In this document: piece by piece, positions 27,879-36,221 of the stretch
Layout of the letters: every line of letters begins with the position of its first letter
Position numbering within the stretch: position 1 is the first letter of the stretch
Origin: Parabacteroides distasonis
GTDB taxonomy: Bacteria; Bacteroidota; Bacteroidia; Bacteroidales; Tannerellaceae
Length of the DNA stretch: 64,000 nt
Reading direction: 5' to 3'
Assembly (NCBI RefSeq): GCF_004793765.1
Contig: NZ_SRYM01000012.1
Location: 32,575-96,574, forward strand
The notes under the pieces: generated by a model
What the model was told of the DNA's origin: nothing
Seen by the model: only the letters and a program-made list of their open reading frames with translations
The model's database searches: none
Translations under genes and position numbers: made by a program

Positions 27879-28895
27879 CTACTTTTCCCCTACCACAACG
27901 ATCTTCTTTCCGATACCGTAACCCTTCTTAATGTCCGGGCTCCCCTTCTCCTTATACAAGAATCCGCGGAACATACCACCACTGTTATAAGGCATGGCGA
28001 TATTTCCTAGTTTATCCACGGCGATCAAGCCGCCGTTGCCGGCGTTCGTATTCAATTCCGTATGGATGATATAATCCGCCGCTTTCTCTACGCTTTCCTT
28101 AAGGTATTTATAGCGGGCACACACATCGAACGCTACCGCATGACGGATAAAATACTCTCCATGCCCCGTACAGGAGACAGCGCAACTGTTATTATCCGCA
28201 TACGTTCCCGCCCCGACCACGGGCGAATCACCGATACGCCCCCAACGTTTCTTGAACATACCGCCGGTACTGGTCCCGGCCGTTAAGTTTCCTTGTTTAT
28301 CCAGAACGACACAGCCTACCGTACCGTTCTTCTTACTTTCTTGCTTTAACTTCTCGATCCACTCCATCGTCTTGGGCGTAGCGAAATACATATTGTCTTC
28401 TACCATTTCCAAGCCTTGTTCCTTGGCGAACTCCTCAGCACCGGCTCCGCTCAGCATGACATGCGGAGATTTTGTCTTTACGGCATAGGCGGCATTGATC
28501 GGATGCTTCACGTGTTTTAGGCCAGCTACAGCGCCTGCGCTTAAATCCTTGCCTTCCATGATGGAAGCGTCCAACTCGAAAGTCCCCTCCGCCGTACAGG
28601 TAGCACCAATTCCGGCGTTAAACAACGGATTTCCCTCGAAGTAATTAATGACGGCCATAACCGCCTCCGGTCCCTCGCCTCCCGCCGACAAAACTTTATC
28701 TCCAATCATTAAAGCGGAGTCCAATGCGGCGTAATATTGAGCCGACTTAACCGGATCTTCCTCCAATCCGGCCATCGCCCCCGCACCACCATGTACCACG
28801 ATTACATACTCCCGATCTTGCGCAAAAGCAATGGATGACACCATCAAAGCCGTCAAGGCTATCATTTGTTTTAACATGCTATTATATTTAGTCAT
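27879..28895 (-). CDS. Isoaspartyl peptidase / L-asparaginase, exported
   Basis: Ntn-hydrolase of the plant-type asparaginase family, 338 residues. The signal peptide ends SSIAFAQ, so it is periplasmic. The alpha subunit begins YVIVVHGGAGAM. Autocleavage before Thr192 in NGTVGCVVLDKQGNLTAGTSTGGM generates the catalytic N-terminal threonine of the beta subunit. RIGDSPVVGAGTYAD and CTGHGEYFIR are conserved substrate-site segments. An internal ATG at 28877 (MLKQMIAL) gives a more usual signal peptide length and may be the true start. Confidence 0.94.
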   Translation of the reverse strand: MTKYNSMLKQMIALTALMVSSIAFAQDREYVIVVHGGAGAMAGLEEDPVKSAQYYAALDSALMIGDKVLSAGGEGPEAVMAVINYFEGNPLFNAGIGATCTAEGTFELDASIMEGKDLSAGAVAGLKHVKHPINAAYAVKTKSPHVMLSGAGAEEFAKEQGLEMVEDNMYFATPKTMEWIEKLKQESKKNGTVGCVVLDKQGNLTAGTSTGGMFKKRWGRIGDSPVVGAGTYADNNSCAVSCTGHGEYFIRHAVAFDVCARYKYLKESVEKAADYIIHTELNTNAGNGGLIAVDKLGNIAMPYNSGGMFRGFLYKEKGSPDIKKGYGIGKKIVVVGEK

Positions 28896-29010
28896 TTATA
28901 CAATGTTCAAAAATAGAACAAATATCTGAATTATCTTAGAGGCATAGGCTTATTTCCCGATTTTTATCCGTACATTTACCTCGAACGGTAATCTCTTAAA
29001 TAATAACATT

Positions 29011-29145
29011 ATGGAAGAATACATCGATTCTATCATAAGAGTGGGAAAGATATTGATCGGAAGCATAATGGTCGTGTTCGTACTCTGGTACATCGCAAAG
29101 GATATTGTCAAGGCTTATGGGAAAGATTTGCATGAGCCGGATTAA
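29011..29145 (+). CDS. Small single-pass membrane protein, 44 residues
   Basis: ATG to TAA encodes 44 residues starting MEEYIDSIIRVGKILIG, with one hydrophobic segment of about 20 residues (about 12 to 30, IGSIMVVFVLWYIA) and a charged tail KDIVKAYGKDLHEPD. A TACATTTA box (near-consensus) lies about 40 bases upstream and a strong terminator follows four bases after the stop. The family is not recognised. The compact promoter-ORF-terminator unit supports a real gene. Confidence 0.65.
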   Translation: MEEYIDSIIRVGKILIGSIMVVFVLWYIAKDIVKAYGKDLHEPD

Positions 29146-29149
29146 AAAA

Positions 29150-29175
29150 GTGCCGTGGCGATATGACCACGGCAC
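29150..29175. terminator. Terminator shared by the 44-residue gene and GH92
   Basis: A perfect 9-bp stem, GTGCCGTGG (29150-29158) with CCACGGCAC (29167-29175). The minus strand has TTTTTT directly after it, so it mainly serves GH92. Confidence 0.85.
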
Positions 29176-29204
29176 TTCTCTTCATTATATCATAGAGAGC
29201 TGTT

Positions 29205-31424
29205 TCATTCGTTCGTATACCATACCGGTCCCGGCTGGCTGCCCATGACGAACTCCAATGTCGCCCCGCTCATGATTTGCTCGTGGGTGATATAACTCTT
29301 ATCATAAGGTTGTCCGTTCAGCTTCACGGATTGGATATAAATATTCTCCGCAGAGACCTCGGGAGCCAAAACCGTAAAGGTCTTGCCATTACCTACATGC
29401 ATCTTCACTTCCGGGAACAACGGGAAGCCGATCTCATATTGGCCACTGATCGGATCAACCGGGTAGAATCCCATGGAGCTAAACACAAACCATGCGGACA
29501 TCTGCCCACAGTCCTCATTACCACAAATACCGTCCGGGGCATTCAGATACAAGTCATGTAATACCTGAGCCACGTATTTCTGGGTCTTCCAAGGCTGGCC
29601 GACCTTATTATATAAGTAGATCACATGATGGCTCGGCTCATTTCCATGCGCATATTGACCAATCATGCCTGTACTAAAGATAGGCAATTCCTCATCCGAT
29701 TTGGGGACATAGGTAAACATACTATCCAATTTCTCGGCGAAACGTTCCTTACTTCCTACCAATCCGATCAAACCGTCCAGATCTTGCGGCACGGACCAGA
29801 AATATTGCCAACCATTGCTCTCGCAAATATCTTCCGTATAATCATCGGGGCTGAAATTAGCGGCAAAGTTTCCTTTCTCATCACGAGGCTGCATAAAGGA
29901 AGTAGCCGGATTGTACACATTATGATAATTCTGTGAACGTTTAAAGAATTCGTCGGCGATCTCTTTCTTACCCATCTTCTCGGCCATCTTAGCGATGCAA
30001 TAATCATCGTAGGCATACTCCAAGGTCTTCGATAAAGACCAGTTCTCCCATTTTTTCGGATCGCTATAAGCCGGTACGTAGCCCAACTTCTTATAATCGC
30101 CGATACCCCGATAGTCATCCCGGTTGGCTGTCGCTATACAAGCCTCCAGCGCTTTCTCGGCATTGAAATCACCGATACCTTTCAGATAAGCGTCTACGAT
30201 AACGGGCACCGCATGATAACCGATCATCATATTCGTTTCCCAGCCATAAAGGTTCCATAAAGGCAAAGCCCCGTTCTGCTCATAGAACTTCAAGAAACCC
30301 TTGATCATATCATTCGCCCGTTCCGGCTCCGTATACGTAAACAACGGATGGGAGGCACGGTAGGTATCCCATAAAGAGAAAGTAGAGTAATTCGTCCATC
30401 CGTCCGCTTTATGGATTTGCTGATCTGGGCCGTAATAAGAACCATCCACGTCGCTATAGATCGTCGGGGCGATCATGGAATGATACAAGGCCGTATAGAA
30501 TTTCACCATATCGTCCGTATTCCGGCTCTTCACCTCAATCTTGGAAAGCTGTCGGTTCCAATTCGCGCTAGCCTGCGCTTGATAGTAATCGAAATCATCC
30601 TTCGGGACTTCCGCACGCAAATTCTTTCCCGCTCCCTCCATGCTGACACCAGAGATTCCGGTCGTGACAAGGATTTCCTCATCCTTCTTCGTATTGAAAT
30701 CGAAACGGGCCACATAGGCCGTACCGATCCAACCTTTTTCCTTGGTCACGATAGAAGTCGTATCCATATGACAAGCCACGAAAGGCTTAGAAAAACGGGT
30801 CTCGAAATAAACATGCTGCAAGGGAGACCAGCCTTGGGATAGGCGGTATCCACGGATCGTCGTAGAGTCTACCACCTCGATCTTGGAATCCAAGGTAAAG
30901 TCCCAATTCATCGCCTTCTTCAAGTTCAAGAATACCGAAGCCTCGGCCTCCGGGAAGGTATACCGCTGGATACCGCAACGCTCGGTAGCCGTAAGTTCCA
31001 CGTTAATGTTATAATCCTTCAGCAATACCCGGTAATATCCTGCGGAAGCCACCTCGTCATTATGCGAGAACGTGGAATAGATTCCTAACGGCGCCGGGGC
31101 CTCTTTATAAGGACGGGTCACGGGCATAAAAGAGATATCGTATAAATCGCCGGCTCCCGTACCGGAAAGATGCGTATGGCTAAAGCCGGCGATTGTCGTA
31201 TCCGGGTAAAAATACCCCGAGATGCGATCCCAACCCGGCAAGCCGTTGTCCGGACTCAATTGTACCATACCAAAAGGGACTTGGGCTCCCGGGTAAGTAT
31301 TGCCAGTAAAATCCGTACCGATCATGGGATTCACATACTGTGAATAATCCACCTCCTGTTTCTTTTCAGGCGTGCAGGCCACGAGTGCCAGCAAAGAGAC
31401 CGCCAATATAGACATGTGCTTCAT
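29205..31424 (-). CDS. GH92 alpha-mannosidase lipoprotein
   Basis: 739-residue exo-acting alpha-mannosidase of family GH92, calcium-dependent in characterised members. It acts on alpha-linked mannose of N-glycans or yeast mannan. The lipobox LLALVACTPE anchors it in the envelope. Family landmarks: YVNPMIGTDFTGNTYPGAQVPFGMVQLSPD, SGYFYPDTTIAGFSHTHLSGTG, WTNYSTFSLWDTYRASHPL, EDICESNGWQYFWSVPQD and NEDCGQMSAWFVFSSMGFYPVDP. The start is set at MKHMSILA, because an upstream ATG at 31457 lies within the -7 box. Confidence 0.95.
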   Translation of the reverse strand: MKHMSILAVSLLALVACTPEKKQEVDYSQYVNPMIGTDFTGNTYPGAQVPFGMVQLSPDNGLPGWDRISGYFYPDTTIAGFSHTHLSGTGAGDLYDISFMPVTRPYKEAPAPLGIYSTFSHNDEVASAGYYRVLLKDYNINVELTATERCGIQRYTFPEAEASVFLNLKKAMNWDFTLDSKIEVVDSTTIRGYRLSQGWSPLQHVYFETRFSKPFVACHMDTTSIVTKEKGWIGTAYVARFDFNTKKDEEILVTTGISGVSMEGAGKNLRAEVPKDDFDYYQAQASANWNRQLSKIEVKSRNTDDMVKFYTALYHSMIAPTIYSDVDGSYYGPDQQIHKADGWTNYSTFSLWDTYRASHPLFTYTEPERANDMIKGFLKFYEQNGALPLWNLYGWETNMMIGYHAVPVIVDAYLKGIGDFNAEKALEACIATANRDDYRGIGDYKKLGYVPAYSDPKKWENWSLSKTLEYAYDDYCIAKMAEKMGKKEIADEFFKRSQNYHNVYNPATSFMQPRDEKGNFAANFSPDDYTEDICESNGWQYFWSVPQDLDGLIGLVGSKERFAEKLDSMFTYVPKSDEELPIFSTGMIGQYAHGNEPSHHVIYLYNKVGQPWKTQKYVAQVLHDLYLNAPDGICGNEDCGQMSAWFVFSSMGFYPVDPISGQYEIGFPLFPEVKMHVGNGKTFTVLAPEVSAENIYIQSVKLNGQPYDKSYITHEQIMSGATLEFVMGSQPGPVWYTNE

Positions 31425-31450
31425 GTTATGCAATTCGTTTTGAGTTTGAG

Positions 31451-31458
31451 CAAACATA
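31451..31458 (-). promoter_or_regulatory. -7 promoter box for GH92
   Basis: Minus-strand TATGTTTG, exact TAnnTTTG match, 27 bases before the ATG at 31424. It decides the GH92 start. Confidence 0.55.
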
Positions 31459-31492
31459 CATAAATTATTTCGAAAGAGAAACTGTTTATGAC

Positions 31493-31531
31493 AAAAAAGA
31501 CGTAGCCCTTAAACAGAGTTACGTCTTTTTT
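31493..31531. terminator. Terminator after tatC
   Basis: A perfect 12-bp inverted repeat, AAAAAAGACGTA (31493-31504) with TACGTCTTTTTT (31520-31531), with T-runs on both strands. Confidence 0.85.
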
Positions 31532-31556
31532 CTATTACGTTTATAACTTTCGGGAT

Positions 31557-32384
31557 TTATTCCTCATTTTTACCTCCCTCATTCTCCTCGTCTTCTTCCT
31601 TTGGGGCTTTCTTCACGAAGAACGCACTCAACTCATACAAACCGTAGAGCGGTAAGAATACGATACTTAACGTAAACGGATCACTACTTGGAGTGATGAA
31701 CGCTGCACCAACTAACAGACCGACAACAGCATGCCGTCTGTATTTATGGAAGAACGAGCGGTTTAGCAACCCTATCTGAGATAATAGCCAAGATACCAAT
31801 GGCATCTCAAATACGATTCCCATCACGAATATCAGCATTAAGAAGTTATCCATATAAGAATCAAGGGATACCTGTTCCGTAATGGCAGCACTCAACTCGT
31901 AAGTCGCCAAGAAACGTAGTGTCATCGGGAACACCAAGAAATAGCCAACCGAGCATCCGATAAAGAACATAATGGTTCCGAACAGGAATACCCAACGTAC
32001 ATTTTTCTTCTCATTCTCATAGAGAGCCGGACTTACGAACTTCCAGATCTCCCACATCAAATAGGGGAAGGTCAATAATAACGCCAACCAAAAAGAACTT
32101 GTCATATGGGTGAAGAACTGGGAAGCCAGTTTGATATTGACAATATTCACATGGAACGTATCATTACAAAAGTCCGGGAGAAAAGAAAAATGAGAACTAA
32201 TCTTACACATTTCCCGATAGACGATGAAATCGGAGCTACACGGAGCCATCACGACATTATCGAACAGCCACGGCATTACCGAGAACCCGGCTATAGCAAA
32301 AACAAAGAGCGCTAAAATAGAGCGAAATAAAGTCCAACGAAGTTCTTCTAGGTGATCCCAGAATGACATTTCTTCTTGTTGCAT
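31557..32384 (-). CDS. tatC: Sec-independent protein translocase subunit TatC
   Basis: 275-residue inner-membrane core receptor of the twin-arginine pathway. The cytoplasmic N-terminus has the conserved FWDHLEELRWTLFRS (8-22). Six membrane segments follow, with FPYLMWEIWKFVSPALYENEKK in the first cytoplasmic loop and the conserved FE-x-P in GIVFEMPLVSW. The C-terminal tail is acidic. A longer periplasmic loop, about residues 45 to 80, is typical of Bacteroidetes. It lies six bases downstream of tatA, in one operon. Confidence 0.96.
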   Translation of the reverse strand: MQQEEMSFWDHLEELRWTLFRSILALFVFAIAGFSVMPWLFDNVVMAPCSSDFIVYREMCKISSHFSFLPDFCNDTFHVNIVNIKLASQFFTHMTSSFWLALLLTFPYLMWEIWKFVSPALYENEKKNVRWVFLFGTIMFFIGCSVGYFLVFPMTLRFLATYELSAAITEQVSLDSYMDNFLMLIFVMGIVFEMPLVSWLLSQIGLLNRSFFHKYRRHAVVGLLVGAAFITPSSDPFTLSIVFLPLYGLYELSAFFVKKAPKEEDEENEGGKNEE

Positions 32385-32390
32385 CTTCCT

Positions 32391-32585
32391 CTACTTCTTT
32401 TCCGTATCGTCTAATTTGATATCGTCTTCCAATCCTTTTACACCGTCCTTGAAATTCTTCACACCCTTACCGATACCTTTCATCAGCTCAGGAATTTTCT
32501 TACCACCGAAAAGCAACAACACAACAATGGCGATGATCACGATCTCGCCTGTACCTAAATTTCCTAAAAATAGTAATTCATTCAT
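32391..32585 (-). CDS. tatA: Twin-arginine translocase subunit TatA/E
   Basis: 64 residues: a short N-terminus, one membrane helix ([22 protein letters not shown], with the FGGKKIPEL hinge), then an amphipathic helix [20 protein letters not shown]. It oligomerises to form the Tat transport path with TatC. No TatB-like gene is adjacent, as usual for minimal TatAC systems. Confidence 0.95.
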   Translation of the reverse strand: MNELLFLGNLGTGEIVIIAIVVLLLFGGKKIPELMKGIGKGVKNFKDGVKGLEDDIKLDDTEKK

Positions 32586-32628
32586 GATATTATAATATTA
32601 GTCATTAATATTCTCGTTTCTATGGGGG

Positions 32629-32636
32629 CAAAGATA
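32629..32636 (-). promoter_or_regulatory. -7 promoter box for tatAC
   Basis: Minus-strand TATCTTTG, exact match, 44 bases before the tatA ATG. Confidence 0.55.
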
Positions 32637-32676
32637 CAATTTGTAATGAATAGTAGCCTCATTATTCCAAATTTAT

Positions 32677-32684
32677 TACCTTTG
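32677..32684 (+). promoter_or_regulatory. -7 promoter box for fabD
   Basis: TACCTTTG, exact TAnnTTTG match, 41 bases before the fabD ATG. It is divergent from the tatAC promoter. Confidence 0.6.
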
Positions 32685-32724
32685 CACCGTCTTAAAAAAC
32701 TGAAATTAGAAAAAAATTAGAAAG

Positions 32725-33606
32725 ATGAAAGCGTACGTATTTCCCGGTCAGGGGGCACAGTTCGTAGGTATGGGCAAAGACCTCTACGATAATAATCCTC
32801 TTGCTAAAGAGATGTTTGAGAAGGCTAATGAGATCCTTGGTTTCCGTATCACGGATTTAATGTTTGCCGGAACAGACAAGGATCTGAGACAAACCAAGGT
32901 TACTCAACCTGCGATCTTCTTACACTCTGTCATTCTTGCGAAAACATTAGGTGATCAATTCCAACCGGACATGACCGCCGGTCACTCATTAGGAGAATTC
33001 TCTGCCTTGGTCGCTGCCGGAGCCTTGTCTTTCGAGGATGGCTTGGTATTAGTTTCCAAACGTGCCATGGCTATGCAAAAGGCTTGCGAGGCGACTCCCT
33101 CAACAATGGCCGCAGTATTAGCCTTGCCGGATGCGACGGTTGAGGAAATCTGCGCAAGCATCAAGGACGAGGTAGTGGTTTGCGCTAACTATAATTGCCC
33201 GGGCCAATTGGTAATCTCCGGTTCTATCCCCGGTATCGATCAGGCTTGCGAGAAGTTATTGGCCGCAGGTGCTAAGCGTGCTTTGAAGTTAAAAGTAGGT
33301 GGAGCGTTCCACTCACCATTGATGGAACCGGCTCGTACGGAGTTGGCTGCTGCTATCGAGGCAACGACTATCCACAAACCGACTTGTCCGGTTTACCAGA
33401 ATGTAAGCACGAAGGCTGAGACTTGCCCGGAGACAATCAAGGCCAACATGATCGCACAGTTGACCGCACCGGTACGTTGGACTCAAAGCGTACAGAACAT
33501 GATCGCCGATGGCGCCACTCATTTCATCGAGCTAGGTCCGGGTGCCGTTCTTCAGGGATTGGTCAAAAAGATCAATAAGGAAATGACTACAGAAGGTATG
33601 CAATAA
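32725..33606 (+). CDS. fabD: Malonyl-CoA:ACP transacylase
   Basis: 293-residue enzyme that loads malonyl groups onto acyl carrier protein for fatty-acid synthesis. GQGAQ is at 8-12, the nucleophile elbow GHSLGEF has Ser88, and the catalytic His lies in GGAFHSPLM near 196. It has normal length and is monocistronic. Other fab genes are not next to it here. Confidence 0.97.
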   Translation: MKAYVFPGQGAQFVGMGKDLYDNNPLAKEMFEKANEILGFRITDLMFAGTDKDLRQTKVTQPAIFLHSVILAKTLGDQFQPDMTAGHSLGEFSALVAAGALSFEDGLVLVSKRAMAMQKACEATPSTMAAVLALPDATVEEICASIKDEVVVCANYNCPGQLVISGSIPGIDQACEKLLAAGAKRALKLKVGGAFHSPLMEPARTELAAAIEATTIHKPTCPVYQNVSTKAETCPETIKANMIAQLTAPVRWTQSVQNMIADGATHFIELGPGAVLQGLVKKINKEMTTEGMQ

Positions 33607-33704
33607 TTTACCCTTCCATATAATATTTAGGTATAAAAGTCCGAAAAGGATGGAGGAGTATTTCCCTTGTCCTTTCCGGACTTTTTTATAGACAATAATG
33701 ATTC

Positions 33705-34017
33705 CCACGGCGTAATCATTACTCAAGTAAATCGTACTATAATCATTATCCTCTCCCACAAGATTCGGGTTCTCATTGATCTCCTGAAAGTCATTACAGG
33801 AGGCTGGTCGGTGCGGCTCCATTCTCGAATCCGGTAGCGTTGGTATTCGTGGCAGCAACAGACTCGGGATCGATACCCGGCAAGTTATAATAGATCATCC
33901 AAAGATTGTTACCCCGGGTATACAGGTTGGAGGCTGTCTCCGAATAGATGCTACCACCGGTACGGAAGTCAATCAAGAAGCTCAAGTTAAAGCCTTTGTA
34001 AGAGAAATTATGCTCCT
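33705..34017 (-). pseudogene. Scar of a SusC-SusD pair (C-terminal SusC joined to N-terminal SusD)
   Basis: On the minus strand the sequence reads as SusC: FSYKGFNLSFLIDFRTGGSIYSETASNLY, then, after a deletion, NNLWMIYYNLPGIDPESVAATNTNATGFENGAAPTS. This is nearly the same as the end of the intact SusC at 36222 (FSYKNISLSFLIDARIGGNIYS, NVWMIVNHLEGIDPESISATNTNATGFENGSAPTS). Directly after APTS the SusD start follows in another frame, CNDFQEINENPNLV, against CNDFEEINKDPNAV in the intact SusD. Two internal deletions therefore collapsed a whole susCD pair. The upstream end is the palindrome at 34018-34067. Confidence 0.85.
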
Positions 34018-34067
34018 GCCCATCATAAGCTCCTTTCGACCGCAGTCGGCAGGGGTTTACGATGGGC
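34018..34067. repeat. Element G: nested palindrome related to array B
   Basis: The outer arms GCCCATCATAAGCTCCT and AGGGGTTTACGATGGGC pair with a few mismatches. The centre CGAC-cgca-GTCG is a second palindrome. GCCCATCaTAAG and its inverse are also the arms of array B near 18.6 kb. The element caps the SusC scar. Confidence 0.7.
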
Positions 34068-34225
34068 ATTGTTAGATGCTTATAATAACGGTCGGCACAA
34101 AGTGGTATTAGTTAAACAACTACACACTTCATCTCTTCACTATCAATTACAATATAACGTAACTAAAAGACGAGAAATCTACAGGAGAAGTTAAAACCTC
34201 ATTCAAAACTAATACACAGAAATAA

Positions 34226-34257
34226 CCCAAGGTGGAAGCATTATCCCTCACCTTGGG
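34226..34257. terminator. Terminator after the left susD
   Basis: CCCAAGGTG (34226-34234) pairs with CACCTTGGG (34249-34257), followed on the minus strand by a T-rich stretch. Confidence 0.75.
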
Positions 34258-34269
34258 CTTTCATATAAA

Positions 34270-36201
34270 TCAATGTTTAGCCCACCATAGCGGAGTAGAA
34301 ATTAAATCAGCTCCACCCAATAGCTCAACAGCTTTCATATAACTATCCTTACTATTGATTTCCATATTCGCTGGATAGCGTAGACGTTCTTGATAGAATT
34401 CCCACTTACATTCTCTACAGTTAGCACGAGTAAGAGGCAACTCATTACTAGAAACATTATAATCTATTTCAACTGCCTGATTTTCAAAGAAAGGCAAACC
34501 TAAACGACGATGATCAGACCATGCCTCTAAAGGTAACCAAGGAACTTGTGCCAAGTATTTCTGTGAAATTATCTTTGTTAGCTTATCATTATTGACCGTA
34601 CCATTCTTATAAATAGAGTTCTTAGGATAAGTATAAGTAACAGTCTTTTTCTCACCAGTATAACCATCTACATATTCAGCCATATAAGACTTTGCTTCCG
34701 CTGTATGATCAAAAGCGACAGAAGTACCAACACGATTATATTCCGTAGAATTTAAATAATCATTTAAAAACTCAGATACACCATGATACTCAAAACTGGC
34801 TGCTATACCTGCCTCATAATGAGATTTAGCACTACCTTGTACATTCCAACCATACAAAGCGGCTTCTGCCAATAAGAACTCGGTTTCCCACGGGCCAAAC
34901 CAAACACGCTTGTTTGTACTTTCCCGATATATTTTGGATAAAGAAGGATAAGTTTTACTCGCACCTGTCAATTCACTGGTTAACGCAGAGTATTTATCCC
35001 ATTTTCCTGCAACCCAAGTATTCCAAGTATATTTCACGTTCAATTCCAAATATGCTTTGCCGTTTTCTTCTACATTTCCAGTAGCAGGATCCGCCAAACG
35101 AGCCTTATCCGCCAAACCAATATTAGAGAAATAAACAGTACCATCATCATACCCTGGAATATGGAACAACTTAGTAGCACGAGGATCAATCTTTGAAGGA
35201 AGAGCATCAAAGAAATAACCTGCGGCCGGATCATTCGTAGAAACAGGCAAGTGCTTTTCCAAACGAAGGCCAAGATAAGTCCGAGCGTCTTTCAATGAGA
35301 CCTCCGCCTTTATCGCCTCAGGAACTTGAAAGTCAATACCTCCCAAACCAATCATCATATTATTAATAGTAACCGAAATGGGTTGGGCATTCCAAGGACG
35401 AGACATCACACCATCAAGATCCGTCCAACCGCCTTTCTCTTGCACCTGAGCAATTTCATCTTGCGTAGTAATAAAATTATTTGTCGAAGCGGCATCTTCG
35501 AAAGCAGCCTTTGCTTTAGCCTGATCCACAGCAGATAAACGCATAGCGTAGCGTAAACGTAATGAATTCGCAAACTTTATCCATTTAGAAACATCACCAT
35601 CATAAAAAGCATCCGTTTTCTCTGATGCAATAGTACTCATATCCACATTTACATCTATCTTGCCAGCGGCATCTTTCAATTCAGAGATAATAAAATCATA
35701 AATATCTCCTACACTCTTATATTCCACGATACCATCAAAAGCATTTTCCGGAGGTACAGGACCAAAGTTATCAGCTAACTCCGATATAACATAAGCCCGC
35801 CAAATACGTGACATTTGCAACAGATTATTCTCATAAGGATACTCTGGATTGGCTGCACGTTCCGTACCAATTTTCACGGCCATATTAACATTGTTCAGCC
35901 ATCCCACTCCATAATCAACACCAAAGTAGTCCGTATTATAATCATTATAATTCGCACCTGTAGCTAAACCACTACGACGTTCAAAGCGAGCAGCACTTTT
36001 CCATTGATACACAAATATACGTTCTGCTATATGCGGGTTCTGCTGCGCCCCCATAACTGATTTATTTAGTAGATAAGATACTTTGATCGCACTTTCATCT
36101 ACGGCATTCGGGTCTTTATTTATTTCTTCAAAGTCGTTACACGCAGTAAATAAAACGGCTAATGAAGCTACTCCTATTATTGTTCTTTTTAATGTTTTCA
36201 T
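34270..36201 (-). CDS. SusD/RagB-family glycan-binding lipoprotein (left pair)
   Basis: 643-residue surface lipoprotein that caps its partner SusC transporter and binds glycan or peptide ligands. The signal peptide has lipobox LFTACN. The family pattern NDFEEINKDPNAVDES starts the mature protein, followed by a helical TPR-like scaffold and a C-terminal SusD block (RVWFGPWETEFLLAEAALYGWNVQGSAKSHYEAGIAASFEYHGV). The start is taken at MKTLKRTIIG; an ATG four codons upstream is also possible. It begins 20 bases after the susC stop. The ligand is unknown, and no glycosidase gene is attached to this pair. Confidence 0.93.
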   Translation of the reverse strand: MKTLKRTIIGVASLAVLFTACNDFEEINKDPNAVDESAIKVSYLLNKSVMGAQQNPHIAERIFVYQWKSAARFERRSGLATGANYNDYNTDYFGVDYGVGWLNNVNMAVKIGTERAANPEYPYENNLLQMSRIWRAYVISELADNFGPVPPENAFDGIVEYKSVGDIYDFIISELKDAAGKIDVNVDMSTIASEKTDAFYDGDVSKWIKFANSLRLRYAMRLSAVDQAKAKAAFEDAASTNNFITTQDEIAQVQEKGGWTDLDGVMSRPWNAQPISVTINNMMIGLGGIDFQVPEAIKAEVSLKDARTYLGLRLEKHLPVSTNDPAAGYFFDALPSKIDPRATKLFHIPGYDDGTVYFSNIGLADKARLADPATGNVEENGKAYLELNVKYTWNTWVAGKWDKYSALTSELTGASKTYPSLSKIYRESTNKRVWFGPWETEFLLAEAALYGWNVQGSAKSHYEAGIAASFEYHGVSEFLNDYLNSTEYNRVGTSVAFDHTAEAKSYMAEYVDGYTGEKKTVTYTYPKNSIYKNGTVNNDKLTKIISQKYLAQVPWLPLEAWSDHRRLGLPFFENQAVEIDYNVSSNELPLTRANCRECKWEFYQERLRYPANMEINSKDSYMKAVELLGGADLISTPLWWAKH

Positions 36202-36221
36202 ACTTAAAATCATCTTTCTTG

